Source of the DNA: Akkermansia massiliensis
GTDB taxonomy: Bacteria > Verrucomicrobiota > Verrucomicrobiia > Verrucomicrobiales > Akkermansiaceae
Direction of reading: 5' to 3'
Assembly: GCF_023516715.1 (NCBI RefSeq)
Contig: NZ_JAMGSI010000001.1
Coordinates: forward strand, 1,426,001-1,490,000
Length of the DNA: 64,000 nt
Shown: positions 44,017-52,915 of the stretch, piece after piece
Position numbering within the stretch: position 1 is the stretch's first letter
Layout of the letters: every line of letters begins with the position of its first letter
Position numbers and translations under genes: made by a program
Notes under the pieces: generated by a model
What the model was told of the DNA's origin: nothing
Seen by the model: the letters and a program-made list of their open reading frames with translations, nothing else
The model's database searches: none

Positions 44017-47000
44017 CTAGGCGGATATACGCAGATTTCTCACCTCCCCATGGTTCCCGCTTTCCGTTTCCATCATCCGGAACATTTCTTCAATCCAGGA
44101 TTGAACCAATGCCGGCTTTTCCTTTACCAGATGTACGATTTTTCCGTGAACAACAGTATGATGTTCCTTGCTGCCAGCCTGATAGGCATATGTTTTCAGA
44201 AGGTAAGGAGCCAATCTGTTCGTCGCTTCTTCATCAAGAGTCCAATGTTGACTGGTACTGTAAAAGGCAAACAAACAAAGTCCGGAGGATTCCGGCTGCT
44301 GAAGCAGTTTGAGTGGATCTCCATAACGCTCCAAAAGATTTTTAAACGGTCTTTTTTTCCTTATCTGTTCATGAGATGGGGAAACTTTTATTCCCCGGTA
44401 TACAGGAGACTGTCCACTTAAATCCACCGGCCATGGGCATCCCCACACGCCAATATGAAGATGCGGGAAATCCTTTTTCAATCGCTGCGCCAGAATAAGG
44501 GCTGCAAACGCATCCTTGCAAATCCCCATCAGCAGGACGGATTGAAGCCGGGGCATCTTTCGTATTCCTTTTTCAACATCACGATACATGCGTTCCAGCA
44601 GCAGCAACCCCTCCCATTGATGATACCTCATGCCGATAAAAGGACGGCTGGAATGCCGGAACACGGAGTTATAGCCGTCATACGGGTTGATGAGCAATTC
44701 CCGCGCGTATTTGTTCACTTCATTGATGGTAGAAGAATAATGATAGTCAAGGTACTGATATTTACCCTCTTCCATCCTCAGAAATTCTTCAGTCCCCCAG
44801 TTATCCCATTTAAGAACGAGTTTGTTTTCATCATGTTGAAGTATGGTTGCGTGGTCATTGCGGTGAAGCCGGCGTCCCCGTTTTTCATTCATCTGAAATT
44901 GGTCTGTCCACTGAGGATGGCTGATGAGAATGGTGTCCACGGGAAGCAAGTCCGGTGCGGGAACATTCCCCTGGGAAGAAACCGGCGGCGCCGGGGCGGA
45001 GTAATGAAATTCACCGGCGGCATCTTCCAGAATGGGAATGACTCTTCCGCTGTCAATGAGGGACTGCATGTAGGCATTTTCCGTTGGCGCATGATGCTTT
45101 GAAGAACCCGCAGCCCTCAGGTTCATATCCGTATCTCCCAAATAGTAAAGCTGGGCTTCAGGGAATAAATAGTCCGCCAGACAAAGCGCCTTGCTCAACG
45201 TGGTAAAATTGCCCGTGCTGCGGTGAACTTCCCCCGGCATGAATTTCCAGTTTTCCAGCCCTTCCCTACAAGCAAATTCATTGGAATAGCCCAATTCTTC
45301 ATTGTTGAAGTAAATTTCCGGGACTCCGCGTAAAATTTCCATATGCCTTTCCTCAGGGGAAAAAGCCAGGTATCCGGCGAAGCAGGAAACAAGAACAATA
45401 TCCGTCCTTTTTCCCGCCAGACCGGAATTCAAGTTATCCATTTTGCTGATTCTCATTACTTTGTCGCAAGAGTCGACAAAAGAGGAATAGTTGCGTTTCA
45501 AATCACGTTTATTTGAGACGATGCAAATGCGTTTTTTATGCCCTTCTGAAGCCAGAAAACATTGCCAGTCTTTAAATTCACCTAACCGTGACAAGGCTTT
45601 CCACTCTTCTTCCGTATCAATTTGCAGACAACAGGGAAAATCATTCGGGTAAGGGCAGGAGCCGTCATCAAACATCGTACCCGATTCCAGAAATTTTTTC
45701 CGGGTAACAACATTAATATTTCCGTCAAAAAAATAGAAAAATTTCTTGGCGTCCTGTTCCCGATGCGCCAGATGGAAATGTCCCTCCATGTGACCAATCA
45801 TTTTGGTTTTGCGGGCCGTGTAGGCGGATTGAATTTTCCCTTTTTCCATGTCTTCCGCCATTTGGCGCAACAGGCCCCGACGACGGAAGGGAGAAGTCGG
45901 CTGAAGTACGGCGAATATGTCACAGGAGAAACGGGTCAATACCTGGCGTACGCAATTTTCCATTCGGCGGTCGTCCACCGTCTCCCGGAAGCACCGGATG
46001 CCTTCCCGACGGCAGCGTTCCAGAACTTCTTCACTGTCCGTACTGACAACCGGAACAAATCCTTCCTGGAGGGCATAGGAAACGGAATACAGGAACAGGG
46101 GCCTTCCATTCAACAAGCGCCTGTTTTTATCCGGACAGCGCTCCGAATGTTTTTTAGCCGGAATAATGGCCAGCTTGCGGATGAATTGGGAAGCCGTGTC
46201 CTTCCCTTCCGGACAGAACACGGGAAACGGAGTTGCCGCCAGCGATTGGGGCAGCAGAAGTTCCGCCTTTCCCGTCCATTGTTTTCCGTCATCATGACGG
46301 GACATGACGGGATAGCCGTGATGCAGACGGCAAGCCTCCGTACGCGGCCTGCCAGTCCGGCATATATTCCCGCTGCATGAAATCATGGAAAAGAATTCTG
46401 CCAGACGGTTCATATATTCTCCGATGTCCGGCTGGCCCGGTACAAAAACGGGACCGTCCATATAACTGAGGTAAAGGTCTTCATCCTGATCAAGACGAAT
46501 CACATATTCAGCCAGGGCCTCCGGGGTGGAAAAGTCCGCGGCATTGACGAACCGGGATGGATTGGCCTCCATCCCTGCATCGGGGGCTCCCCAATAAATG
46601 GGAAGGGAAAGAGCGGCAAGAGAATCAAACAGTTTTTCAGTCACGTAACCAGCAGCCGGATAGTTTTCAAAGGCAATCGTGAATTTGCAGGAGGAGCAGA
46701 AAGCTATTTTATCCCGAACGCAGGAGCCCATGTTGTTCATGACCATCCCGCCGCAATCTACATGCTTGTACCGGGAAAGCAGGCGCAGGAAATGAATTCT
46801 TTCCGGAGCATTCCCATTGGAATACACAAAGCTGCAAAATCGGGTATGCCTGGACAGAAGGGATTTTCTGTCTTTGGAGTATTGTTCTATTTTTCCCGTT
46901 CTTCTGACAGGGCCATTGTTCATCCAGCAGGGCATCCTCAAATGACATTCGGGATAAGGAATATCTCCCTTCATGAATGAAATGGCATAATCGCACTCAT

Positions 47001-47244
47001 CCCAACGCGGTTTGACGGATTCCCCCGTATAAAAAACTCGAATCCCCTTAAAGTTCTGATGTTTTTCTCCAAAAACGGAGTAGATTAAAAAATCCGCCTG
47101 ATCCTGGTCATCCACAACGGTCATGCCCAGTCTTTCCGTCAAAACCGCGGACAGAATATTATCATGTGGATCAAATCCCGGCCAGAAGTCCGCAAAAGCG
47201 GCACGTTTGACCTGCCGGGAATTTATATCTGTTGCCTCAACCAT
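44017..47244 (-). CDS. multi-domain glycan enzyme: GT10 + CMP-sialate synthetase-like + GT29-like + WG module
   Basis: 1075 residues. Residues 1-290 are a GT10 fucosyltransferase domain (KFTIAFENYPAAGYVTEKLF, SLPIYWGAPDA). Residues 356-565 look like a CMP-sialic acid/CMP-KDO cytidylyltransferase (LAIIPAKKHSERCPDKNRRL, VLQPTSPFRRRG, DTEEEW). Residues 572-735 resemble the sialyltransferase (GT29) fold, with RICIVSNKRDLKRNYSSF, DKVMRISKMDN and KRTDIVLVS. A WG module spans 774-832 (LVLKWDNWGTEEF). The C-terminal 215 residues match the 40-43 kb protein. It would make an activated sugar and add it, beside a fucosyltransferase. Overlaps the upstream gene by 22 bases. Confidence 0.75.
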   Translation of the reverse strand: MVEATDINSRQVKRAAFADFWPGFDPHDNILSAVLTERLGMTVVDDQDQADFLIYSVFGEKHQNFKGIRVFYTGESVKPRWDECDYAISFMKGDIPYPECHLRMPCWMNNGPVRRTGKIEQYSKDRKSLLSRHTRFCSFVYSNGNAPERIHFLRLLSRYKHVDCGGMVMNNMGSCVRDKIAFCSSCKFTIAFENYPAAGYVTEKLFDSLAALSLPIYWGAPDAGMEANPSRFVNAADFSTPEALAEYVIRLDQDEDLYLSYMDGPVFVPGQPDIGEYMNRLAEFFSMISCSGNICRTGRPRTEACRLHHGYPVMSRHDDGKQWTGKAELLLPQSLAATPFPVFCPEGKDTASQFIRKLAIIPAKKHSERCPDKNRRLLNGRPLFLYSVSYALQEGFVPVVSTDSEEVLERCRREGIRCFRETVDDRRMENCVRQVLTRFSCDIFAVLQPTSPFRRRGLLRQMAEDMEKGKIQSAYTARKTKMIGHMEGHFHLAHREQDAKKFFYFFDGNINVVTRKKFLESGTMFDDGSCPYPNDFPCCLQIDTEEEWKALSRLGEFKDWQCFLASEGHKKRICIVSNKRDLKRNYSSFVDSCDKVMRISKMDNLNSGLAGKRTDIVLVSCFAGYLAFSPEERHMEILRGVPEIYFNNEELGYSNEFACREGLENWKFMPGEVHRSTGNFTTLSKALCLADYLFPEAQLYYLGDTDMNLRAAGSSKHHAPTENAYMQSLIDSGRVIPILEDAAGEFHYSAPAPPVSSQGNVPAPDLLPVDTILISHPQWTDQFQMNEKRGRRLHRNDHATILQHDENKLVLKWDNWGTEEFLRMEEGKYQYLDYHYSSTINEVNKYARELLINPYDGYNSVFRHSSRPFIGMRYHQWEGLLLLERMYRDVEKGIRKMPRLQSVLLMGICKDAFAALILAQRLKKDFPHLHIGVWGCPWPVDLSGQSPVYRGIKVSPSHEQIRKKRPFKNLLERYGDPLKLLQQPESSGLCLFAFYSTSQHWTLDEEATNRLAPYLLKTYAYQAGSKEHHTVVHGKIVHLVKEKPALVQSWIEEMFRMMETESGNHGEVRNLRISA

Positions 47245-49583
47245 GCGTGACCCCCGTGTTTTTGAAGAGATTTATCCTTTACGATCATTTTTACTTTCGG
47301 TTTGATCGCCATGAGATTTTTTTGATTAAAGTCCAATGTTTCAGGGAATAAATATTCAGGAGATAAAACAAGGGGATGCCGGCCAATCACATATTTATTG
47401 AGGTGGCTTTCATCGTGCCAAACGGCAATGACACCGTCCTCAAGATCCCGCCTGACGGCATCCGCCAACTCCCGGCACATGCGGAGATAGTCTTCAGCCC
47501 TTCCCCCGTTAAAGCCTCCGGCGACATAATATTCTCCTTCGGAATGGAGCACCCGCGCCCGGGACATTCCATTTTTTTCGTAGGGGTAAGTGGAACGGGG
47601 GCGTTGGTAGTACCCCGGATGAAGCGTCACCATGAGACCCTGCCGGTTCATCGGGAAAATTTCCTGACCGACAGGCCCTACGGGAAGCAAAGTTCCATTC
47701 ATGAAATAAATGTAGTCATATTGCTGCAATTCCTCCCGAACGGTTAAAAAAGTCTCAAACCTTCTCAAGGTTTCCATGGGCCACGGATAAAACGGCTTGC
47801 GGACAAGAGTCACGTCATCGCCGGTTTCCACTTCCGGATGATCCGTGAACAGAAAATAATGCACATCATGCCCTGTCAGGAAATATTGTTTGGAGGCCGC
47901 ATAAAACTCCTCCCAGAACGTCATATAACGCCCTGTGGCTATAAACAGGACAGCCACTTTTTTCCGGGGAGAAAAAGGTTCCTCCTGTCTGCCGCCGCTC
48001 GACAAATAGAAGGTTCCATCCTCCATCTTTTTAAACGCCTCCACGCCCCAGCAATCCCACTTGAGAGTTATTTTCTCATCAGTGACGGAGAGGACGTCCG
48101 CTTCGTCGTCCCGTTCAAAACGGCGCGCCCTGTTCCCAAAGACACGGACAATATCATGCCATTGCGGATGATGCACTTCCATGAGACGCTCCTCATTAAC
48201 CTGATTCGTAGAAATGTTCCAGTTTCTGCCCCGGAAATCTCCCGGAACCAGCCCTCCGCGCATCACGGAAGCATTGCCGGTCTGAATCGCCAGATGCATT
48301 GGCAGGGCCATTTCCTGTACATACCGGGTGCGGTTGCTGCTTCCGGTATCCAGCATCATCATGTGCATGAAGTTGTCTTCCGTAAATCCATACCCGGCAT
48401 GACGGAGCCTGGGCGAGATCTGGGATATCATGTGAGGATTGGTCTCACAAATTATTAATTTTTCCAGCACATCCCGGCTCAATACCAAGGTGGGGCCAAA
48501 GCAGCCGAAAAATCCGTTTCCGGAGAAGGGATACCCTCCACGCACGCTTAGATATTCGCCCGGCCCGCAATAAAAGCTGCTGAATTCCGGCGGAAGATGC
48601 AGATGGAATTTATTGACTGACTTGAAATAATCCCTTCCGTACAAATCATCGTCGTCAATTTTGGCGAAAAGATCGTAATCGGAAACGTTCAAATCCCTTA
48701 TCGTGTCCAAGAAATTGGATAGCTGGTTCTTGTTGGGGAAAAGCCGCATCGTCAAACGGCCTTCGTGAATAAAATGTTCAAAGAGAGGGAGCACTGTTCT
48801 GCGGTACGTGCCTTCCGGTATCCCCTTGACAGCTGCGAACACATGAAGATTCGGATAGCTCTGATCCATCATGCACCAAATCTGCCTCTGCAAATCCGTC
48901 AGACGCTTATAGGATGAGAGACAAACAGCAATTTTGCAATCGGGTCTCTGCTTAGTCCGTTCGTGCTGGTAAAACAGATTGTGGCGGGCCACACGGATCT
49001 TGAGGTCTCCATGGCTGTTGGCAGCCTCCAGGGCAATATCAGTCGGCAACCGGTAATCGGCAAAAACCCGGGCCACCCTGGGGCGTCGGGCAGCAGGGAT
49101 GACGAGAGCATGCGTTCCCCATACGTAGGAGGTATTGGCATCCGTCTTTCCCGTTTTGAAATCTTCAAACAAGATTTCATCAGATTCCCCCGGAGCCCCT
49201 TGCGGAGACCATACTGCATGATGGAACAGCCGGAAAATATCCGTCTCCGGATGCTCCTTCATTTCCTTCCTGAGAGCCGTTTCCAAGCGGGAAGAAGCCA
49301 CCATCGGCACGGCATCGCTTTCTCCGAAAATAATCAGGTCACTCCCAGCATAATTTCTGTCCTCCAGAAGACGTATGAAAGATGCCCTCAGAGAACGGAC
49401 GTGCGAACGTTCCGCAGACGCCGGGGACCGTCCCAGGTAGGATGCACTTTCCTCTTCCCGCGCATCCCTGAGGGGGGAAAGATCCGCGGTAGAGGGATAG
49501 AGCTCCAGCTCGTAACCCATCCGGTGCAATTCCGAAGCTCCCTCCGACTTTTCCCCAGGAGACACAATCAAAACACATTTCAT
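47223..49583 (-). CDS. multi-domain glycosyltransferase: GT25-like + GT2 + WG module + GT6 (ABO-type)
   Basis: 786 residues. Residues 1-210 resemble GT25 (LIIFGESDAVPM, YVWGTHALVIPAA, YRLPTDIALE). Residues 215-450 are GT2 (AVCLSSYKRLTDL, LFAKIDDDDLYGRDYF, 310-313). The WG module is at 469-527 (ITLKWDCWGVEAFKKM). The C-terminal 541-770 is a clear GT6, the histo-blood-group A/B transferase family: FYAASKQYFLTGHDVHYFLF, YYVAGGFNGG, VWHDESHLNKYV, LSPEYLFPE. At the metal-site position it has N629-G-T instead of DXD, as bacterial GT6 enzymes use a non-DXD motif. It should add alpha-1,3-linked Gal or GalNAc. Confidence 0.82.
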   Translation of the reverse strand: MKCVLIVSPGEKSEGASELHRMGYELELYPSTADLSPLRDAREEESASYLGRSPASAERSHVRSLRASFIRLLEDRNYAGSDLIIFGESDAVPMVASSRLETALRKEMKEHPETDIFRLFHHAVWSPQGAPGESDEILFEDFKTGKTDANTSYVWGTHALVIPAARRPRVARVFADYRLPTDIALEAANSHGDLKIRVARHNLFYQHERTKQRPDCKIAVCLSSYKRLTDLQRQIWCMMDQSYPNLHVFAAVKGIPEGTYRRTVLPLFEHFIHEGRLTMRLFPNKNQLSNFLDTIRDLNVSDYDLFAKIDDDDLYGRDYFKSVNKFHLHLPPEFSSFYCGPGEYLSVRGGYPFSGNGFFGCFGPTLVLSRDVLEKLIICETNPHMISQISPRLRHAGYGFTEDNFMHMMMLDTGSSNRTRYVQEMALPMHLAIQTGNASVMRGGLVPGDFRGRNWNISTNQVNEERLMEVHHPQWHDIVRVFGNRARRFERDDEADVLSVTDEKITLKWDCWGVEAFKKMEDGTFYLSSGGRQEEPFSPRKKVAVLFIATGRYMTFWEEFYAASKQYFLTGHDVHYFLFTDHPEVETGDDVTLVRKPFYPWPMETLRRFETFLTVREELQQYDYIYFMNGTLLPVGPVGQEIFPMNRQGLMVTLHPGYYQRPRSTYPYEKNGMSRARVLHSEGEYYVAGGFNGGRAEDYLRMCRELADAVRRDLEDGVIAVWHDESHLNKYVIGRHPLVLSPEYLFPETLDFNQKNLMAIKPKVKMIVKDKSLQKHGGHAWLRQQI

Positions 49584-49595
49584 AAAATGTACCTG

Positions 49596-51851
49596 TTAAA
49601 GTTTAATCCATTGCGGGCAGAAAATGTCCTGCTCGTCCTCAATCTTTCCGGTAAACCACTGTTTTTGAATAAAAACCCTCTGCTGGTCTCCAAGCCATGC
49701 CCCCCACCAGGAAAAGGAGGAACAGGAAAGGACGAGTTCCTGCATGGACGTCAATTCCCGGAGGGCGTCCAGCGTCTCATGCTCATCCATGACTATTTCA
49801 AAACGCGTTGCTTCCGGAACGCCCTCCATCAATTTCCGGGCCAATTCCGGAGAATCGGAAAAGACGACCAGCTTACTGATGTTGCCGGAAAGCCTCCGTA
49901 AAGCTTCATTAAGAAAGGGAACATCCGGCGTATGGTACATGTCTGTACGGTCAAGATAGTCCCCCATCCTTATATGAACGCCGGCCACGCCCTCCTGGAC
50001 GGGAGCAATAAGAGGAGCAAACAGGGAACGGATTTCTTCCGCAACATCCTTGAAATACCGCTCACTCTGGAAATACCCTCTCAAGGCGCCGTAGCGAACC
50101 GTTTCAGGAATGGGATGGTAGGAAAATCCGGGCTCCCTGTATGTCACGGGATCGTTATATCCGCCGTCCGGGCACAGCGAACAGGCCTCACCCAGATAAG
50201 TCATCAGCTCCCAGGTCTCGGAACTGTATCTCCAGGGAATACGGCATCCCACACCCAGCCGGAGAGCATGCGCATAGGCAGCAGCTATCTGGAACAGATG
50301 ATTGCACGTACGCGAGCCGGGCATAAACTGCGTCGTGACGTAACCGGGAGATGCCGGAACAGAAGCGGGACGCAAGGATAAAAATTTACCGGTAACAGTC
50401 TTCTGCGGTTTCCGGGCATCCAGGCAAACCGTGCCCAGCAGGTCAAAAGGATGTTCATCCCTGTCGGATCGCCTTTCAAGACACTGAAGGTGCAAATGGC
50501 GGGAATTACCCGGAGCATGCTGGGAAACCTGGAACCCCAGCTCTTCCAAAACATAACTCAGGAAATCGGCAGACCACAGGGATTGTTGCTTGTAGACTTC
50601 CATAAATGCACACAAATCATTCTCCGGAGTGTGATTTCCTTTCCCCTGTTTCTTCATGTATTGCCTGAACGCAGGCGTCATCACCCCGCGCATCAGGCGC
50701 ACGTCCCGGAAACTTAATCGTAAGATTCCTCCGGGTTTTAGAGCACGGAAGGCTTCCGTGAAAAATCGGCAGGCCTCTGCAGACGTTACTGTTCCAATGA
50801 CATGCTCCAGATAAAAAGCGTCTACGGAATCGTCCTTCCACGGGAGTGGCCTGGTAATATCATAATTGGGAGCGTCCAGATTCAACCAGCCATTCAACCT
50901 CCGGGTGCCGCACCCCAAATGGATATACAGCAGAGGAGATTGGTCCATGATTTCCACGTTGCCGAAAGAAAGACGGCGTTCAGCCCATAACCGGGCCAGG
51001 GACGGCATGTCCGACCGCTGGAATATCTCCGTTTCAGACCCGATAAACCGTTCTCCCTCCAAAAGGAGCTGCTCCATAGGCCACATCTGCCATTTCAGCT
51101 TCAGTTCACCCTTGGAGCCAATGCTCCACCAGCCATAGCAGGAAGTATCCCGCCTCCTGAACGCCCCGTTGGAATAAAACAGCATTTCCCCTTTCCAATG
51201 AAGATGAACAACATCGCACACAGCGGAGGGAATTTTGTAATTAAACGAATACAGGGCCTGCATGATGTCGGGAGAACACCAGTGGGCCGTTACCATGTCA
51301 TTATCCCGTTCCGGGTAATAAACATTGGACATGTAAAGCCGTTTCGTGGATTTCAAGCGGCCTCCGAGCCTGCCTGCCAGTTCACCTACGATCACATCCT
51401 CTGCCCCGCATTCCGCAAAACCCGGCGCATTCACCAGCTTTTCCACCATGCTGCGCTTCAGCAGGTAGCCCGCCCCTCCGCTCGGTGAATTGCGAAGCGC
51501 AACCATCGCATCCCCAATCAGATCATAATCTTCATCTATCAAGGAGGTCAACCGGCTCAATTCCAAATACGTATCGTCATCACATTTAAAGAGCCATTCA
51601 AATTCGTAATTCTCCAGCGCGTAACGAAAGAAGGATTTCACTTTTGCGGGGAGCTCATTGTAGCCATCGGGCGCATCAAGCCCCACCGTATCTTCTTCTT
51701 CCCCCTCCGGAACCCGGTTTCCTCCTACAAAGAACATGCATTCAACGTTCTGCGCGGGATGGGCCAGCCAGGTAGACCTTACCGCTTTCCGTTTATCTCC
51801 CGTTCCATGGCATGAACAAATGCCTACGACAATATTTGTTTTCTTTTTCAT
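49596..51851 (-). CDS. multi-domain glycosyltransferase: GT31 + WG module + SAM methyltransferase + GT11 fucosyltransferase
   Basis: 751 residues from ATG at 51,851, with a GGGAGG site ahead. Residues 1-205 are GT31 (beta-1,3-galactosyltransferase/Fringe type): KRKAVRSTWLAHP, FEWLFKCDDDTYLELSRL with DDD at 91-93. A WG-related module lies at 214-270 (KLKWQMWPMEQLL). Residues 305-460 are a class I methyltransferase (YIHLGCGTRRLNGWLNLD, FRALKPGGILRLS). Residues 490-751 are GT11, alpha-1,2-fucosyltransferase: GVHIRMGDYLDR (624-635) and SSFSWWGAWLGD (711-722). The pairing of beta-1,3-Gal and alpha-1,2-Fuc domains is what builds a type 1 H epitope. Confidence 0.82.
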   Translation of the reverse strand: MKKKTNIVVGICSCHGTGDKRKAVRSTWLAHPAQNVECMFFVGGNRVPEGEEEDTVGLDAPDGYNELPAKVKSFFRYALENYEFEWLFKCDDDTYLELSRLTSLIDEDYDLIGDAMVALRNSPSGGAGYLLKRSMVEKLVNAPGFAECGAEDVIVGELAGRLGGRLKSTKRLYMSNVYYPERDNDMVTAHWCSPDIMQALYSFNYKIPSAVCDVVHLHWKGEMLFYSNGAFRRRDTSCYGWWSIGSKGELKLKWQMWPMEQLLLEGERFIGSETEIFQRSDMPSLARLWAERRLSFGNVEIMDQSPLLYIHLGCGTRRLNGWLNLDAPNYDITRPLPWKDDSVDAFYLEHVIGTVTSAEACRFFTEAFRALKPGGILRLSFRDVRLMRGVMTPAFRQYMKKQGKGNHTPENDLCAFMEVYKQQSLWSADFLSYVLEELGFQVSQHAPGNSRHLHLQCLERRSDRDEHPFDLLGTVCLDARKPQKTVTGKFLSLRPASVPASPGYVTTQFMPGSRTCNHLFQIAAAYAHALRLGVGCRIPWRYSSETWELMTYLGEACSLCPDGGYNDPVTYREPGFSYHPIPETVRYGALRGYFQSERYFKDVAEEIRSLFAPLIAPVQEGVAGVHIRMGDYLDRTDMYHTPDVPFLNEALRRLSGNISKLVVFSDSPELARKLMEGVPEATRFEIVMDEHETLDALRELTSMQELVLSCSSFSWWGAWLGDQQRVFIQKQWFTGKIEDEQDIFCPQWIKL

Positions 51852-51868
51852 GGTTTTTCCTCCCATTT

Positions 51869-52915
51869 CTAAGCCGGCAGTTTTTCCACCGCGTCAAAGA
51901 CTTCCTCCCAGCTGGCTACAGACGCTTCCAGCCCTCCAAGCTCCAGTCCACGCTCCCGCGCCGCGTGGGCCATGTCGGACCTCAGGTTGGGCTCGTAGGC
52001 CATCTTGCTGGCGTAGTAGATAAAATCCCTTTCATGGTCGCACAGCCATCCGGTCTTGCCATGCTCCACCATCTGCCTCCAGCCTCCACGGTTGTCCACC
52101 ACAAGCACGCTTCCGCTTGCCATGGATTCAAAACCGACACGCGGCCAGTTCTCCGTCGTGTCCGTCGGCTGGAGCACGATTTGGCAGTGCTTGTAAAAGT
52201 CCTGCTGGCTCACCTCCCTCTGGTCGCGGGCCGTGCGTATCCAACTGTAAGGCTCTCCGATTTTCTCCCGGCTCCTCTGGTCAAACCCCAGAAAAAGGCC
52301 ACGCTTGAAGACAGGCGCCACGAAATATTCATAAATATGGAGCGTATTGGCCGCAAATTTGTCCGCGTCCTGGCGCGAGATGCGCCCGCAGCCGAAGTAT
52401 TCCTGCGTCCTCTCCTCAATGAAAGGGAAGGATTCGTTGTGGAAGTAAGGCTTGAACGTCATGAAAGCAATGGTAGGGTCGTCGTTGCAGCGCTTGAGCA
52501 GGGGCATGTTCTTCTGCCTGACTTCCTCGTTCTGGTAAAGGAACATGGCAATGAGCCCCTGCTTCATGAGTTCCTTTTCCTTGTTGAAAAGCCAGGTCAT
52601 GCAGTTGACAAAGATGGTGCGTTTGGTGCGCTGGCGAATGGCGGGCATGTTTTCCAGAAATTCTCCGTTGCAAAATCCGATGATGGCATCCCCTTCCTGC
52701 AGGACTGTCCAGTCATTGGGAGCGTGGATATGGACGCCCAGACGGATCATTTCCAAATAAAGGGCTTCATTTTCAAATCCGCCGTTGGTGGGGATGATAT
52801 GCACGTCAATACCCATGTGGAGCCAGACCAGAATCTGGTGGTGGAGTTCGGTTCCCGCGCCCCCGTAGAGACTGGGGAACCCGTTGACATAGATCTTTTT
52901 CAATGTGGTGCTCAT
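51869..52915 (-). CDS. GT4-family glycosyltransferase, first gene of the glycan operon
   Basis: 348 residues. The GT-B fold is shown by an N-terminal NGFPSLYGGAGTELHHQILV strand-loop and the family E-x7-E region near PTDTTENWPRVGFESMASGS, followed by VLVVDNRGGWRQMVEHGKTG. The acceptor and donor cannot be read from sequence. The next gene in the operon follows after 17 bases. The protein lacks a signal peptide or membrane span. Confidence 0.82.
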   Translation of the reverse strand: MSTTLKKIYVNGFPSLYGGAGTELHHQILVWLHMGIDVHIIPTNGGFENEALYLEMIRLGVHIHAPNDWTVLQEGDAIIGFCNGEFLENMPAIRQRTKRTIFVNCMTWLFNKEKELMKQGLIAMFLYQNEEVRQKNMPLLKRCNDDPTIAFMTFKPYFHNESFPFIEERTQEYFGCGRISRQDADKFAANTLHIYEYFVAPVFKRGLFLGFDQRSREKIGEPYSWIRTARDQREVSQQDFYKHCQIVLQPTDTTENWPRVGFESMASGSVLVVDNRGGWRQMVEHGKTGWLCDHERDFIYYASKMAYEPNLRSDMAHAARERGLELGGLEASVASWEEVFDAVEKLPA

